Source: Nocardia sp.
GTDB lineage: Bacteria > Actinomycetota > Actinomycetes > Mycobacteriales > Mycobacteriaceae
Assembly (NCBI GenBank): GCA_017354515.1
Contig: JAFMQT010000047.1
Location: 1-15,769 of the forward strand
Length of the DNA: 15,769 bases
Direction: 5' to 3'
Positions within the stretch are counted from its first letter, which is position 1. Each line of letters opens with the position of its first letter. The notes beneath the pieces are model-generated. The model had not been told where the DNA came from. It saw only the letters and a program-made list of their open reading frames with translations, and did no database searches. Below are positions 1 to 7,003 of the stretch, piece after piece. Position numbers and translations under genes: made by a program.

Positions 1-213
1 ACGCGGAGCGCCGCCCGGTCGGGGAGGCTGACCGGGCCGGGGTCCGGGGGGACTGCCGATCGGGCCGGAGGCCGGTGCCTGGCGACGCGGCGGTAACGGC
101 GGCTGGCCTCCCGGCGGGTTACCACCGCGCGGACCCGGTGGGCGACCACCGGGTCCGGGTTGCGGGCCTCGCGGGGGCCGACCGCTATTCGGTCCATCGT
201 CGGGCGAAGTCAC
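1..213 (-). CDS. Partial CDS: Pro/Gly-rich N-terminus, probably of a PonA1-type penicillin-binding protein
   Basis: Only the first 71 codons are in the window; the frame is open to the left edge. The start is a GTG at 213 giving VTSPDDGPNSGRPPRGPQPG, followed by a strongly Pro/Gly/Arg-rich stretch with the GC-rich third positions expected of a real gene. A GGAG motif lies about 10 nt upstream. Such tails are common as the cytoplasmic N-terminus of class A PBPs and other envelope proteins in Mycobacteriales. The gene lies 106 nt downstream of the DUF5318 gene on the same strand. In M. tuberculosis the DUF5318 gene Rv0049 is followed by ponA1 (Rv0050), so synteny suggests a PBP here. No catalytic domain is visible, so the identity is inference. 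A second frame over the same bases (ATG at 197) is also open, but its codon pattern is less convincing. Confidence 0.55.
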   Translation of the reverse strand, partial: MTSPDDGPNSGRPPRGPQPGPGGRPPGPRGGNPPGGQPPLPPRRQAPASGPIGSPPGPRPGQPPRPGGAPR

Positions 214-319
214 AGCCTTGATCTCCATAACTCGTTACGGTCCGGGTAGCTCTGTAGCGGGCGTGCTCGGCCTGGGCCGGCCGGTGGATTCCGCACCGCA
301 TATCAGTCGAGTGTGCCTG

Positions 320-730
320 TCATTCCGCAGCGGTCCGCCGGGCGCTCGTGCCGCGGCGTCGCGGCGTCGGCGTCCGTCCCAGCACGTAGGACTGCACCAG
401 GTGGTTCCAGCTGCAGGTGCGGCACACCTCGACCACGTGTACCGAGAACTCCTCACGAGTCTCGGCCAGCCGCACCAGTTCTTCCGGGGCACGGGCCGAA
501 CCCGCGACGGGCCCCAGACCGTCGCCGTAGACCCACGACACGAGCGTGAGTTGTTCCCGCCGGCAGATCGGACAGGTGACCTCGCTGCCGCGCCCGTGGA
601 ATTTCGCCGCCCGCAGTAGATACGGATTCGCATCGCATACCTCGGCGACGTCCACGCGGCCCGCATAGACATCGGCCAGCAGCGACTTGCGCCGGAGCGC
701 GTAGTCGACCACCTGCCGCTGAATTTGCAC
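320..730 (-). CDS. DUF5318 family protein with two CxxC zinc-ribbon motifs (Rv0049-like)
   Basis: A 136-residue protein of unknown function that closely resembles mycobacterial Rv0049 as I recall it (QRQVVDYALRRKSLL near the N-terminus, then NPYLLRAAKFHG). Two CxxC pairs, CPIC at 53-56 and CRTC at 103-106, are spaced like a zinc ribbon. The Trp and His in CRTCSWNH are also typical. The last 16 residues are a basic tail. I chose the GTG at 730 because family members begin at the QRQVVDYALRR block; a TTG at 754 would add eight residues. The gene is divergent from padR-ino1 and precedes the partial Pro-rich gene, the same arrangement as around ponA1 in mycobacteria. A link to cell-wall synthesis is only suggested by that neighbourhood. 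Confidence 0.9.
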   Translation of the reverse strand: MQIQRQVVDYALRRKSLLADVYAGRVDVAEVCDANPYLLRAAKFHGRGSEVTCPICRREQLTLVSWVYGDGLGPVAGSARAPEELVRLAETREEFSVHVVEVCRTCSWNHLVQSYVLGRTPTPRRRGTSARRTAAE

Positions 731-823
731 GCATCCCAGAGTACTGGTCTTCAAAATGGCCCGCTCCGGTCCGGCGGTTCACGGCCACATTCGAACCCGA
801 TAGGGGCATCCGAGATATCGCAA

Positions 824-844
824 ACTATATCGGTCCGATATAGT
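824..844. promoter_or_regulatory. Perfect 21-bp palindrome, putative operator for the padR-ino1 operon
   Basis: Arms ACTATATCGG and CCGATATAGT are exact reverse complements around a single central T. The right arm contains TATAGT (839-844), a good -10 hexamer for the plus strand, so a bound repressor would block it. A related half-site, GATATCG, lies at 814-820, and a second small inverted repeat (TGGAT...ATCCA, 844-859) follows. Autoregulation by the PadR protein encoded at 971 is the simplest inference. An inositol-responsive regulator acting on ino1 is the alternative. Confidence 0.65.
839..844 (+). promoter_or_regulatory. Candidate -10 element for padR-ino1
   Basis: TATAGT matches the actinobacterial TANNNT -10 pattern and sits inside the right arm of the palindrome. 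No convincing -35 is seen. It would give a leader of about 120 nt before the GTG at 971. Confidence 0.4.
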
Positions 845-957
845 GGATCACTGTATCCATCTGTCAGGCAGCTCGCGCGTGCGTCGGCTCGTGCCGAGTC
901 AGCTCTCGGGCATGCCGGACAGGCACCCATCCATCGGTTCGGTCTGTCGATAAGTCG

Positions 958-966
958 GGAGGTGAG
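958..966 (+). promoter_or_regulatory. Ribosome binding site of padR
   Basis: A GGGAGGTGA run lies a few bases before the GTG at 971. It decides the start, because the frame stays open for about 80 further codons upstream. Confidence 0.75.
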
Positions 967-970
967 GCCC

Positions 971-1528
971 GTGCTCGAGCTAGCGATTCTCGGGCTGCTC
1001 CTGGAATCACCCATGCATGGCTATGAGCTGCGCAAACGGTTGACCGGCCTGCTGGGACCATTCCGGGCCTTCTCCTACGGGTCGCTGTACCCGACGCTAC
1101 GGCGCATGCAGGCTGACGGCCTGATCGCCGAGGAGGGCCCGATCGGCACGGTCACCCGCCGGGCTCGCCGGGTCTACCAGCTGACCGAGGACGGCCGGCA
1201 GCGGTTCGGTGAACTGCTCGCCGATACCGGCCCGCAGAACTACACCGATGACGGCTTCGGCGTTCATCTCGCCTTTTTCAGCCGCACCCCCGCCGAGGCG
1301 CGGATGCGGATCCTGGAGGGCAGAAGACGGCAGGTCGAGGAGCGCCGAGAAGGACTGCGGGAGGCGGTGAAACGGGCCAGCGGCACGTTCGATCGCTATA
1401 CCCGCCAGCTCCATCAACTCGGTCTCGAATCAAGCGAGCGCGAAGTGCGCTGGCTCAACGAGTTGATTGCAGCGGAGCAATCAATGAAGGCGGCACCACA
1501 GAAAGAGGGAAATGTCGGCCATGAGTGA
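971..1528 (+). CDS. PadR family transcriptional regulator (Rv0047c-like)
   Basis: A 185-residue protein with the PadR winged helix at the N-terminus. LELAILGLLLESPMHGYELR (residues 2-21) is the first helix with the family HGYEL motif. SYGSLYPTLRRMQADGL is the recognition helix, and a basic wing follows before RRVYQLTEDG. Residues from about 85 hold the C-terminal PadR helices, rich in Glu/Arg, for dimerisation. The protein matches Rv0047c closely as I recall it, and that gene also sits directly upstream of ino1. The open frame extends back to 725, but the family start and the ribosome binding site place the start at the GTG at 971. The 3' end overlaps the start of ino1, so the two are one transcription unit and padR probably controls it through the upstream palindrome. 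The effector is unknown. Confidence 0.93.
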   Translation: MLELAILGLLLESPMHGYELRKRLTGLLGPFRAFSYGSLYPTLRRMQADGLIAEEGPIGTVTRRARRVYQLTEDGRQRFGELLADTGPQNYTDDGFGVHLAFFSRTPAEARMRILEGRRRQVEERREGLREAVKRASGTFDRYTRQLHQLGLESSEREVRWLNELIAAEQSMKAAPQKEGNVGHE

Positions 1529-2612
1529 TGTCAACCCGGTCGCGAACGAGATTCGCGTGGCCATCGTGGGCGTGGGTAACTGTGCTTCCTCGCTGGTCCA
1601 GGGCGTGCAGTACTACAAGGACGCGGACGAGAACTCGACTGTGCCCGGCCTCATGCACGTCAAGTTCGGCCAGTATCACGTCCGCGATGTGAAGTTCGTC
1701 GCCGCGTTCGACGTGGACGCGAAGAAGGTCGGCTTCGATCTGTCCGACGCGATCTTCGCCAGCGAGAACAACACCATCAAGATTTCCGATGTGCCGCCGA
1801 CCGGGGTGACCGTGCAGCGTGGCCCGACCCTGGACGGCATCGGCAAGTACTACGCGGAGACCATCGAGATCTCCGAGGTGGACCCGGTCGACGTGGTGCG
1901 GGCGCTCCGGGAGGCACAGGTCGACGTGCTGGTCTCCTACCTCCCCGTTGGTTCGGAGGACGCCGACAAGTTCTACGCGCAGTGTGCCATCGACGCCAAC
2001 GTCGCATTCGTGAACGCGCTGCCGGTCTTCATCGCCTCCGATCCGGTCTGGGCGCGCAAGTTCGTCGACGCCGGCGTCCCGATCGTGGGCGATGACATCA
2101 AGAGCCAGGTCGGCGCCACCATCACGCACCGCGTGATGGCGAAGCTGTTCGAGGACCGCGGTGTGCAGCTGGACCGCACCATGCAGCTCAACGTGGGCGG
2201 CAACATGGACTTCAAGAACATGCTCGAGCGCGAGCGCCTGGAATCGAAGAAGATCTCCAAGACCCAGGCCGTGACCAGCAACCTGAAGAAGGAACTGGGC
2301 GCCGGCGATGTGCACATCGGCCCGTCCGACCACGTGGGCTGGCTCGACGACCGCAAGTGGGCGTACGTGCGCCTGGAGGGCCGCGCTTTCGGTGACGTGC
2401 CGCTGAACCTGGAGTACAAGCTCGAGGTGTGGGACTCGCCGAACTCGGCGGGCATCATCATCGACGCGGTGCGCGCGGCCAAGATCGCCAAGGATCGCGG
2501 CATCGGCGGACCGGTCATCCCGGCCTCGGCCTACCTGATGAAGTCCCCGCCGCAGCAGCTGGCCGACGATGTGGCCCGCGCGCAGCTCGAGGCCTTCATC
2601 ATCGACGCCTGA
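1512..2612 (+). CDS. ino1: Inositol-1-phosphate synthase (myo-inositol-3-phosphate synthase)
   Basis: NAD-dependent cytosolic enzyme that converts glucose 6-phosphate to inositol 1-phosphate, the first step to phosphatidylinositol, PIMs/lipoarabinomannan and mycothiol. At 366 residues it is the length of M. tuberculosis Ino1 (Rv0046c) and reads as a near match throughout. Visible motifs are the Rossmann loop IVGVGNCAS (18-26), VSYLPVGSE, GDDIKSQVGAT (193-203), LNVGGNMDF (226-234), the RKWAY lysine (about 282) corresponding to the proposed catalytic Lys of the mycobacterial enzyme, and EVWDSPNSAG near 305-314. The GAGGGA ribosome binding site lies about 10 nt before a second ATG at 1521 and only 1 nt before 1512, so the true start may be 1521, giving an 8-nt overlap with padR (ATGAGTGA). 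The gene ends at a strong terminator. Confidence 0.97.
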   Translation: MSAMSDVNPVANEIRVAIVGVGNCASSLVQGVQYYKDADENSTVPGLMHVKFGQYHVRDVKFVAAFDVDAKKVGFDLSDAIFASENNTIKISDVPPTGVTVQRGPTLDGIGKYYAETIEISEVDPVDVVRALREAQVDVLVSYLPVGSEDADKFYAQCAIDANVAFVNALPVFIASDPVWARKFVDAGVPIVGDDIKSQVGATITHRVMAKLFEDRGVQLDRTMQLNVGGNMDFKNMLERERLESKKISKTQAVTSNLKKELGAGDVHIGPSDHVGWLDDRKWAYVRLEGRAFGDVPLNLEYKLEVWDSPNSAGIIIDAVRAAKIAKDRGIGGPVIPASAYLMKSPPQQLADDVARAQLEAFIIDA

Positions 2613-2629
2613 GCTTTCGCTCGACGCGA

Positions 2630-2675
2630 AAAGGGCCGTCCCACACCGTGTTTACGAGTGGGACGGCCCTTTTTT
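2630..2675. terminator. Strong bidirectional intrinsic terminator between ino1 and the GyrI-like pair
   Basis: A perfect 15-bp stem pairs AAAGGGCCGTCCCAC (2630-2644) with its complement (2658-2672) around a 13-nt loop. A T-run (2670-2675) follows on the plus strand, and AAAA at 2629-2632 supplies a T-run on the minus strand. It sits 17 nt after the ino1 stop and 14 nt after the stop of the convergent gene ending at 2689, so it serves both. Confidence 0.93.
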
Positions 2676-2688
2676 CGAGTGCGATGGT

Positions 2689-3114
2689 TCAGTCCAGCGA
2701 GACGAAGACCTCGACCGAGGTGGGTCCGGTATAGCGTTCGATCTCCGCGGTATGTGAGCGAGTGATGGTGCCCGCGGCCTCGGCCTTGTTCACCTTCGCC
2801 CATGCGGTGCGCAGCAGATCGTACGGTTTATCGGTCACGACGAATTTGGCGTAGCGACCGGCCGGAACGCGGGTCACCACATCGCCGGTATCCAGTTCCT
2901 CCAGATTCGAAAGTTCGTAGCCCAGTACCGCGACCGCGTGATCGTCCTGGCCGATATAGGCCGCGACCCGGGGCACGTTCTTCTCCCGCGACAGATAGCG
3001 GTCCCAGGTGAAGTTCACCAGATCCAGATCCTTCGCGGTGACCTCACGACCGGCGAGCGGGATGGTCAGACCCCCGACCAGGCTCTGTTCCAGACTCACT
3101 ATTTCGAAGTCCAC
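2689..3114 (-). CDS. GyrI-like / AraC-type effector-binding domain protein, second of a tandem pair
   Basis: A 141-residue single-domain protein starting at a GTG (3114), with a GGAGGGGG ribosome binding site 6 nt upstream. It resembles the GyrI-like small-molecule-binding fold (bacterial effector-binding domain): an N-terminal VDFEIV strand, a central Trp-Asp-Arg helix region, GYELSNLEELDTGDVVTRVP, then YAKFVVTDKP and a C-terminal EIERYTGPTSVEVFVSLD strand. The same landmarks recur in its upstream neighbour, so the two are paralogues. There is no DNA-binding domain, so it is not itself a transcription factor. Stand-alone members of this fold bind or hydrolyse small hydrophobic compounds, and here the ligand is unknown. 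The gene starts 2 nt after the upstream stop codon, which implies translational coupling. Confidence 0.8.
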   Translation of the reverse strand: MDFEIVSLEQSLVGGLTIPLAGREVTAKDLDLVNFTWDRYLSREKNVPRVAAYIGQDDHAVAVLGYELSNLEELDTGDVVTRVPAGRYAKFVVTDKPYDLLRTAWAKVNKAEAAGTITRSHTAEIERYTGPTSVEVFVSLD

Positions 3115-3116
3115 GA

Positions 3117-3572
3117 CTACCCCCTCCCGTCGCTGTCCAGCGCGACGAACAGCTCGACCGTATGCGCGTCCGGATAATGTTCGAAATCCCCTGTGTAGGA
3201 ACGGACCAGAGCCCCTGCCGCTTCCAGATCCCAGACCTCGCGCCAGATCGAGACGACGGTGTCGCCGATGTTCTCACCCGAGCGCCGGAACCGCGCGAAG
3301 CTCGCCGCCGGGACGCGGGCCAGCACGTCGCCGGGCAGCAGATCGTCCAGGCCACGGCAGCGGTAACCGATGATGTGGGTCAGATACGAGCCGATCTCGG
3401 GCGCGTGGTCGACATAGGCGGTCGCGGGCGGGCCCGGTAATTCGCGGGCCAGCGTCCGCTTCCAGGCCTCCTCCACCTTCTGCCGGCGGGGCCCCTCGAC
3501 CGATAGTGCCGGGCTGCGCAGCACCACACCGGCCACCAGAGTCTCGTAGCGCTCGACGATATTGAAATCCAC
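3117..3572 (-). CDS. GyrI-like / AraC-type effector-binding domain protein, first of a tandem pair
   Basis: A 151-residue protein. I start it at the GTG at 3572 because VDFNIVERYETLVAGVV aligns with the start of the downstream paralogue and because an AGGGG motif lies at the right distance upstream. The open frame continues to 3647 without further homology. It shares with its neighbour the order VDF.IV start, IIGYRC/LGYELS block, GDVLARVPA / GDVVTRVPA, a W..V helix with EAAG, and a C-terminal HTVELFVALD strand. The fold is the GyrI-like small-molecule-binding domain without a DNA-binding part. It lies 100 nt downstream of ponA on the same strand and could be cotranscribed with it or use its own promoter near 3638-3643. 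Function is unknown; a detoxification or ligand-sequestering role is conjecture. Confidence 0.78.
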   Translation of the reverse strand: MDFNIVERYETLVAGVVLRSPALSVEGPRRQKVEEAWKRTLARELPGPPATAYVDHAPEIGSYLTHIIGYRCRGLDDLLPGDVLARVPAASFARFRRSGENIGDTVVSIWREVWDLEAAGALVRSYTGDFEHYPDAHTVELFVALDSDGRG

Positions 3573-3629
3573 CCGTGTCGCCCCTAATGTCTCGTGCTCG
3601 ACCTGCCCCACCCTATCGGCGTGCGCTGA

Positions 3630-3647
3630 GTGTTGGCTGTATAACAC
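3630..3647. promoter_or_regulatory. Inverted repeat over a candidate -10 element upstream of the GyrI-like pair
   Basis: GTGTT and AACAC arms are separated by 8 nt. On the minus strand the spacer carries TATACA (3643-3638), a plausible -10 for the GyrI-like genes about 60 nt downstream. No -35 is evident. The short arms make chance occurrence possible. Confidence 0.35.
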
Positions 3648-3672
3648 CGATTAGTCTTACCGGCCCCGCCGC

Positions 3673-5961
3673 TCACCCCGGTATCTGGACCGTCACACCG
3701 GGCAGGATCTGGACCTGCCGCGGCCGCGGCGCCGGCGGCGGGTTGTTGTCCTCCGGCTGCGCGGGTTGTTGTTGTGCGGGCGGCTGGGTCACGTCGAAAG
3801 GTCCCTGCTGATTGGACTGATACTGCTGCGAGGGGCCCGAATCCTGTTGCTGCGGCGCCGACTGTGCGAAGGGGCCGGAGGAATCGCCGTGCCGGGAATT
3901 CCCGGAGAACGGTCCGGATGATGAGGACGACGAGGAGGCGCTCGGATCGGGGGTCGCGAATTGCTCGACCGGCGTGCCGGCCAGCGCCTTGTCCATGGTG
4001 CTCTTCCAGATATCGGACGGTATGCCCGAACCGTAGACCATGGCGCCGCCCGAGGTCCGTAATGGTTGTGCCTGCTCGGAGCCCACCCAGACCGCGGTGG
4101 ACAGCGACGGTGTGAAGCCGATCATCCAGGCGTCCTTGTTCTGGCCGGTATCGCCGAGCTGGGTGGTCCCGGTTTTGGCCGCCGACGGGCGACCGGACAG
4201 ATTGTGCCCGTGGGAATATGCGGCGATCGGCTGCATCGCCTTGATGGCGGTATCGGCGATGCTCTTGGCGAAGCGGTGCTGCGGCGCCGGTGTGGACGGA
4301 CCGCCGGAGCCCGCGCCCCGGTCGAGCAGGACCTGCCCGTCCCCGGTCTCCACCTTCTGCACGAAATACGGCTGGTGGTAGACGCCGCCGTCGGCGATCG
4401 TGGCGTAGGCCGAGGCCATATCCAGCGGCCGTACCGAATACACGCCCAGCACGACCGAGGGGGCGACGCTGCCGTTGGGGTCGGTCAGCGAGGTGCCCGG
4501 CACTCCGGGAATCTGTTCCGGAATTCCGGCCTGATGGGCCGCGTCGGCCACTGCCTTCGGGCCGATGGCCTGGGTCAGGCGGGTGAAACTGGTGTTCAGC
4601 GAACGTTTGAGGGCTTCGGCCATACTGCAGGTGCCGCAGGACTCACCCTCGACATTGGTCACCCGCACCCCGTTCACGGTGACCGGGGAACTGTCCAGTT
4701 GTGAGTTCAGCGTGTAACCCTGCTGCAGAGCGGCCAGCACCGCGAAGGTCTTGAACGAGGATCCGGTCTGCAGCGGTGCCTGCGCGAAGTCGTAGCCGTG
4801 GCCGTCGTCACCGCCGTAATAGGCGCGCACCCCGCCGGAGCGGGGATCGACGGAAACCACCGCACTACGCATCTGCGGCGATTCGCCCTCCAGATTGTTG
4901 TGGACGGAATCGATGGCGGACTTCTGCGCCTTGGGATCGATGGTGGTGGTGATCTTCAGGGCACCGGTGTTGATCTGCTGGTCGGAGATATCGGCATCGT
5001 GCAGTTCCTGCAGGACGTGGTTCCGGATCAATCCCGCCGGGCCGACGGAGCCGTCGTCGCTGGGTTTGGGCGGCGGCGTGATCTGCGGGAAGGGCACCGC
5101 GTCCCGGGCGCCCGGCGCCATCACACCCATGCTGACCATGCCGTCCAGGACGTAGTTCCAGCGCTGTTTGAGCTGTTCCATATGGGTGTCGGGGTCCAGC
5201 ACACCGGGCGCGCGCACCAGCGAGGCCAGCACCGCGCTCTCACCCGGATTCAGCTGTTCGACCGGCTTCCCGAAATAGGCCTGCGCGGCCGAGGCCACCC
5301 CGTAGGCGCCGCGGCCGTAGTAGATGGTGTTCAGGTACGCCTCGAGGATGTCGTCCTTACTCCACTGCCGCGACATCTTCGCCGAGATGACCAGTTCCCG
5401 CATCTTTCGGGTGAGGGTGCGATCGGAGTTCAGGAAGGCGTTCTTGACGTACTGCTGCGTGATGGTCGAGCCGCCGCCGGCGTCGTCGCGGCCCAGCAAG
5501 TTGTCGCGGGCGGCGCGGATGAACGCTTCGGCGGAGTAACCGTGGTTGCGGTAGAAGTTGCGGTCCTCGGCCGCTGTGATGGCATCGCGCATCGACTGCG
5601 GCACCTTGTTCAGCGGCACCAGCGTGCGGTTGCCCTCGGGCGGCACGATCTTGCCGATCACACTGCCGTCGGTGGCGGTGATGGTCGCGATCTGGTTGGT
5701 CTGCACCGAGGCCGGATCCGGGACGTCGGCGGACCAGTAGGCGATCAGGAATATCAGGGCCGGAACCGCGATGAAGATCAGGAACAGCGCCATGATCAGT
5801 CGCCGCAGCCGCCGCCTGCGCGGGCGAGGTCCGCGGTCGTCGGGCCCGCCCGGCGTCTCGCCGGACTCGGATTCGGGGCGCGATAGTGGCTTCCACCCGG
5901 CAATCGATGCGTAAGGCGCTGGATCCAAGCCGTCGCGCCGTGGCTTGCGGGTAGAACTCAC
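3673..5961 (-). CDS. ponA: Bifunctional class A penicillin-binding protein (PBP1a/PonA family)
   Basis: A membrane-anchored peptidoglycan glycosyltransferase/transpeptidase of 762 residues. Numbering is from the GTG at 5961, chosen because a GGGAGGAG ribosome binding site ends 6 nt before it; the frame is open to 5988. A basic cytoplasmic segment (RPRRRRLRR) precedes one membrane helix at about 54-75. The GT51 domain follows with AAEDRNFYRNHG (catalytic Glu about 132), GGGSTITQQYVKNA (about 162-175) and the YLNTIYYGRGAYG motif. The transpeptidase has SSFK (Ser about 401), SLN (about 454-456) and KTGTT (596-600), with an ESCGTCS cysteine pair just before SLN. All catalytic motifs are intact. 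No PASTA domain is present, so it is PonA1-like, not PonA2-like. The tail from about 671 is Ser-, Gln- and Pro-rich with repeated GPF triplets. It acts at the outer face of the plasma membrane. Confidence 0.95.
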   Translation of the reverse strand: MSSTRKPRRDGLDPAPYASIAGWKPLSRPESESGETPGGPDDRGPRPRRRRLRRLIMALFLIFIAVPALIFLIAYWSADVPDPASVQTNQIATITATDGSVIGKIVPPEGNRTLVPLNKVPQSMRDAITAAEDRNFYRNHGYSAEAFIRAARDNLLGRDDAGGGSTITQQYVKNAFLNSDRTLTRKMRELVISAKMSRQWSKDDILEAYLNTIYYGRGAYGVASAAQAYFGKPVEQLNPGESAVLASLVRAPGVLDPDTHMEQLKQRWNYVLDGMVSMGVMAPGARDAVPFPQITPPPKPSDDGSVGPAGLIRNHVLQELHDADISDQQINTGALKITTTIDPKAQKSAIDSVHNNLEGESPQMRSAVVSVDPRSGGVRAYYGGDDGHGYDFAQAPLQTGSSFKTFAVLAALQQGYTLNSQLDSSPVTVNGVRVTNVEGESCGTCSMAEALKRSLNTSFTRLTQAIGPKAVADAAHQAGIPEQIPGVPGTSLTDPNGSVAPSVVLGVYSVRPLDMASAYATIADGGVYHQPYFVQKVETGDGQVLLDRGAGSGGPSTPAPQHRFAKSIADTAIKAMQPIAAYSHGHNLSGRPSAAKTGTTQLGDTGQNKDAWMIGFTPSLSTAVWVGSEQAQPLRTSGGAMVYGSGIPSDIWKSTMDKALAGTPVEQFATPDPSASSSSSSSGPFSGNSRHGDSSGPFAQSAPQQQDSGPSQQYQSNQQGPFDVTQPPAQQQPAQPEDNNPPPAPRPRQVQILPGVTVQIPG

Positions 5962-5967
5962 GATCAT

Positions 5968-5975
5968 CTCCTCCC
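5968..5975 (-). promoter_or_regulatory. Ribosome binding site of ponA
   Basis: GGGAGGAG on the minus strand, 6 nt before the GTG at 5961. It abuts an in-frame ATG at 5967, which is therefore too close, and so favours the GTG start. Confidence 0.65.
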
Positions 5976-6139
5976 GGAGCATCGGCATACCAGCGAGAGA
6001 TCAAGCGAAACCAGCTTACGGCGCAACCAGCGCGACCGCTTTAGCTACCATCCAGTAAACCAGATGCGCCGACGGGGTCTTCGGGTGCCGCCGGATGGGA
6101 GGAATCAGATCGGAGGGAGAAAGTCCGGCGGCCGTTGTC

Positions 6140-7003
6140 TCAGCTCTTGACGCCACCGGCGGTCAGGCCGGAGATGATGCGGCGCTGGAACAGCAGAACC
6201 ATGATCACCAGCGGGACGCTGACGATGACACCACCGGCCATGATGGCGGTATAGGGCGCCACGTTCGGATCCTTACCGTTGAAATGCGCGATGGCGACGG
6301 TGACCGGCGCGGTGCGGTCCACCGACAGCAGACTGGCCAGCAGATACTCGTTGACCGCCGCGATGAACGCCAGGATCGCGGTGGTGAATACGGCAGGTGC
6401 GGCCAGCGGCAGCATGATCAGCCGGAACGCCTGGAATCGGCCGGCGCCGTCGATGCGCGCGGACTCCTCAAGTTCCCACGGTAGTTCGGTGAAGAACGAG
6501 CTCAAAATGTAGACCGTCAGCGGCAGCACGAACGAGATGTTCGGGATGATCATCGCCTGGTAGTGGCCGTACCAGCCGATATTGGTGAACAGCTGGAACA
6601 GCGGGGTCGCCAGCACCACCACCGGGAACATCGACGCGCTCAGGATCAGGCCCGAGACCAGCGTCTTGCCACGGAAGGAGATCCGGGCCAGGGCATATGC
6701 CGCCATCATGCCCAAGATCAGCGCGATCACCGTGGTCGAGGCGCCGATCACGACGCTGTTGAGCACCGCGCGCCCGAAGTTGTTGCCGCGACTGGTGTCG
6801 AAGGCCGCCCGGAAGTTCGCGAGCGTCACATGGGTCGGCCAGGGGGTGCTGTCGAAGGTGTAGTTCTCATCGCGCAGGGCGGTGACCAGCATCCAGTAGA
6901 ACGGGCCCAGACCCCACACAAGCACGATGAACGCGCCGACGTACGTACGCGTGGATCGCCAGAGTGGAACTGCGGGCCGACGGGTCGCGTGCTGATCTCT
7001 CAT
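6140..7003 (-). CDS. sugB: Carbohydrate ABC transporter permease, SugB-like
   Basis: A 287-residue inner-membrane permease of the CUT1 family (MalG/SugB side). Hydrophobic helices lie at about 21-40, 83-105, 115-140, 151-170, 205-222 and 255-275. The EAA loop that docks on the ATPase is clear: LEESARIDGAGRFQAFRLIM followed by LPLAAP (about 178-203). The start is the ATG at 7003, which overlaps the sugA stop as ATGA, so the two permeases are translationally coupled. The frame is open far upstream, but that part runs over sugA and is a shadow. In M. tuberculosis the LpqY-SugABC importer recycles trehalose, and this protein probably pairs with the SugA-like permease and the lipoprotein upstream. 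Unlike that operon, no ATPase follows: the stop at 6140 is 179 nt from ponA. Confidence 0.88.
   Translation of the reverse strand: MRDQHATRRPAVPLWRSTRTYVGAFIVLVWGLGPFYWMLVTALRDENYTFDSTPWPTHVTLANFRAAFDTSRGNNFGRAVLNSVVIGASTTVIALILGMMAAYALARISFRGKTLVSGLILSASMFPVVVLATPLFQLFTNIGWYGHYQAMIIPNISFVLPLTVYILSSFFTELPWELEESARIDGAGRFQAFRLIMLPLAAPAVFTTAILAFIAAVNEYLLASLLSVDRTAPVTVAIAHFNGKDPNVAPYTAIMAGGVIVSVPLVIMVLLFQRRIISGLTAGGVKS

Noticed and set aside
218..672. Open frames on either strand overlapping DUF5318
   Set aside because: DUF5318 is recognised with two CxxC motifs; the others are out-of-frame shadows.
725..970. N-terminal extension of PadR
   Set aside because: The frame is open by chance across the palindrome and promoter; family alignment and the ribosome binding site put the start at 971.
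1455..2333. Long open frame (292 codons) antisense to ino1
   Set aside because: It mirrors the codon pattern of ino1, is rich in His/Asp/Val without any domain, and ino1 is certain.
4798..5886. 362-codon open frame antisense to ponA
   Set aside because: It is a shadow of GC-rich codons; the opposite strand has all PBP motifs.
6070..6139. CCGCCGGA/TCCGGCGG pairing downstream of sugB as a terminator
   Set aside because: The loop is nearly 30 nt long and no T-run follows; a chance GC pairing is more likely.
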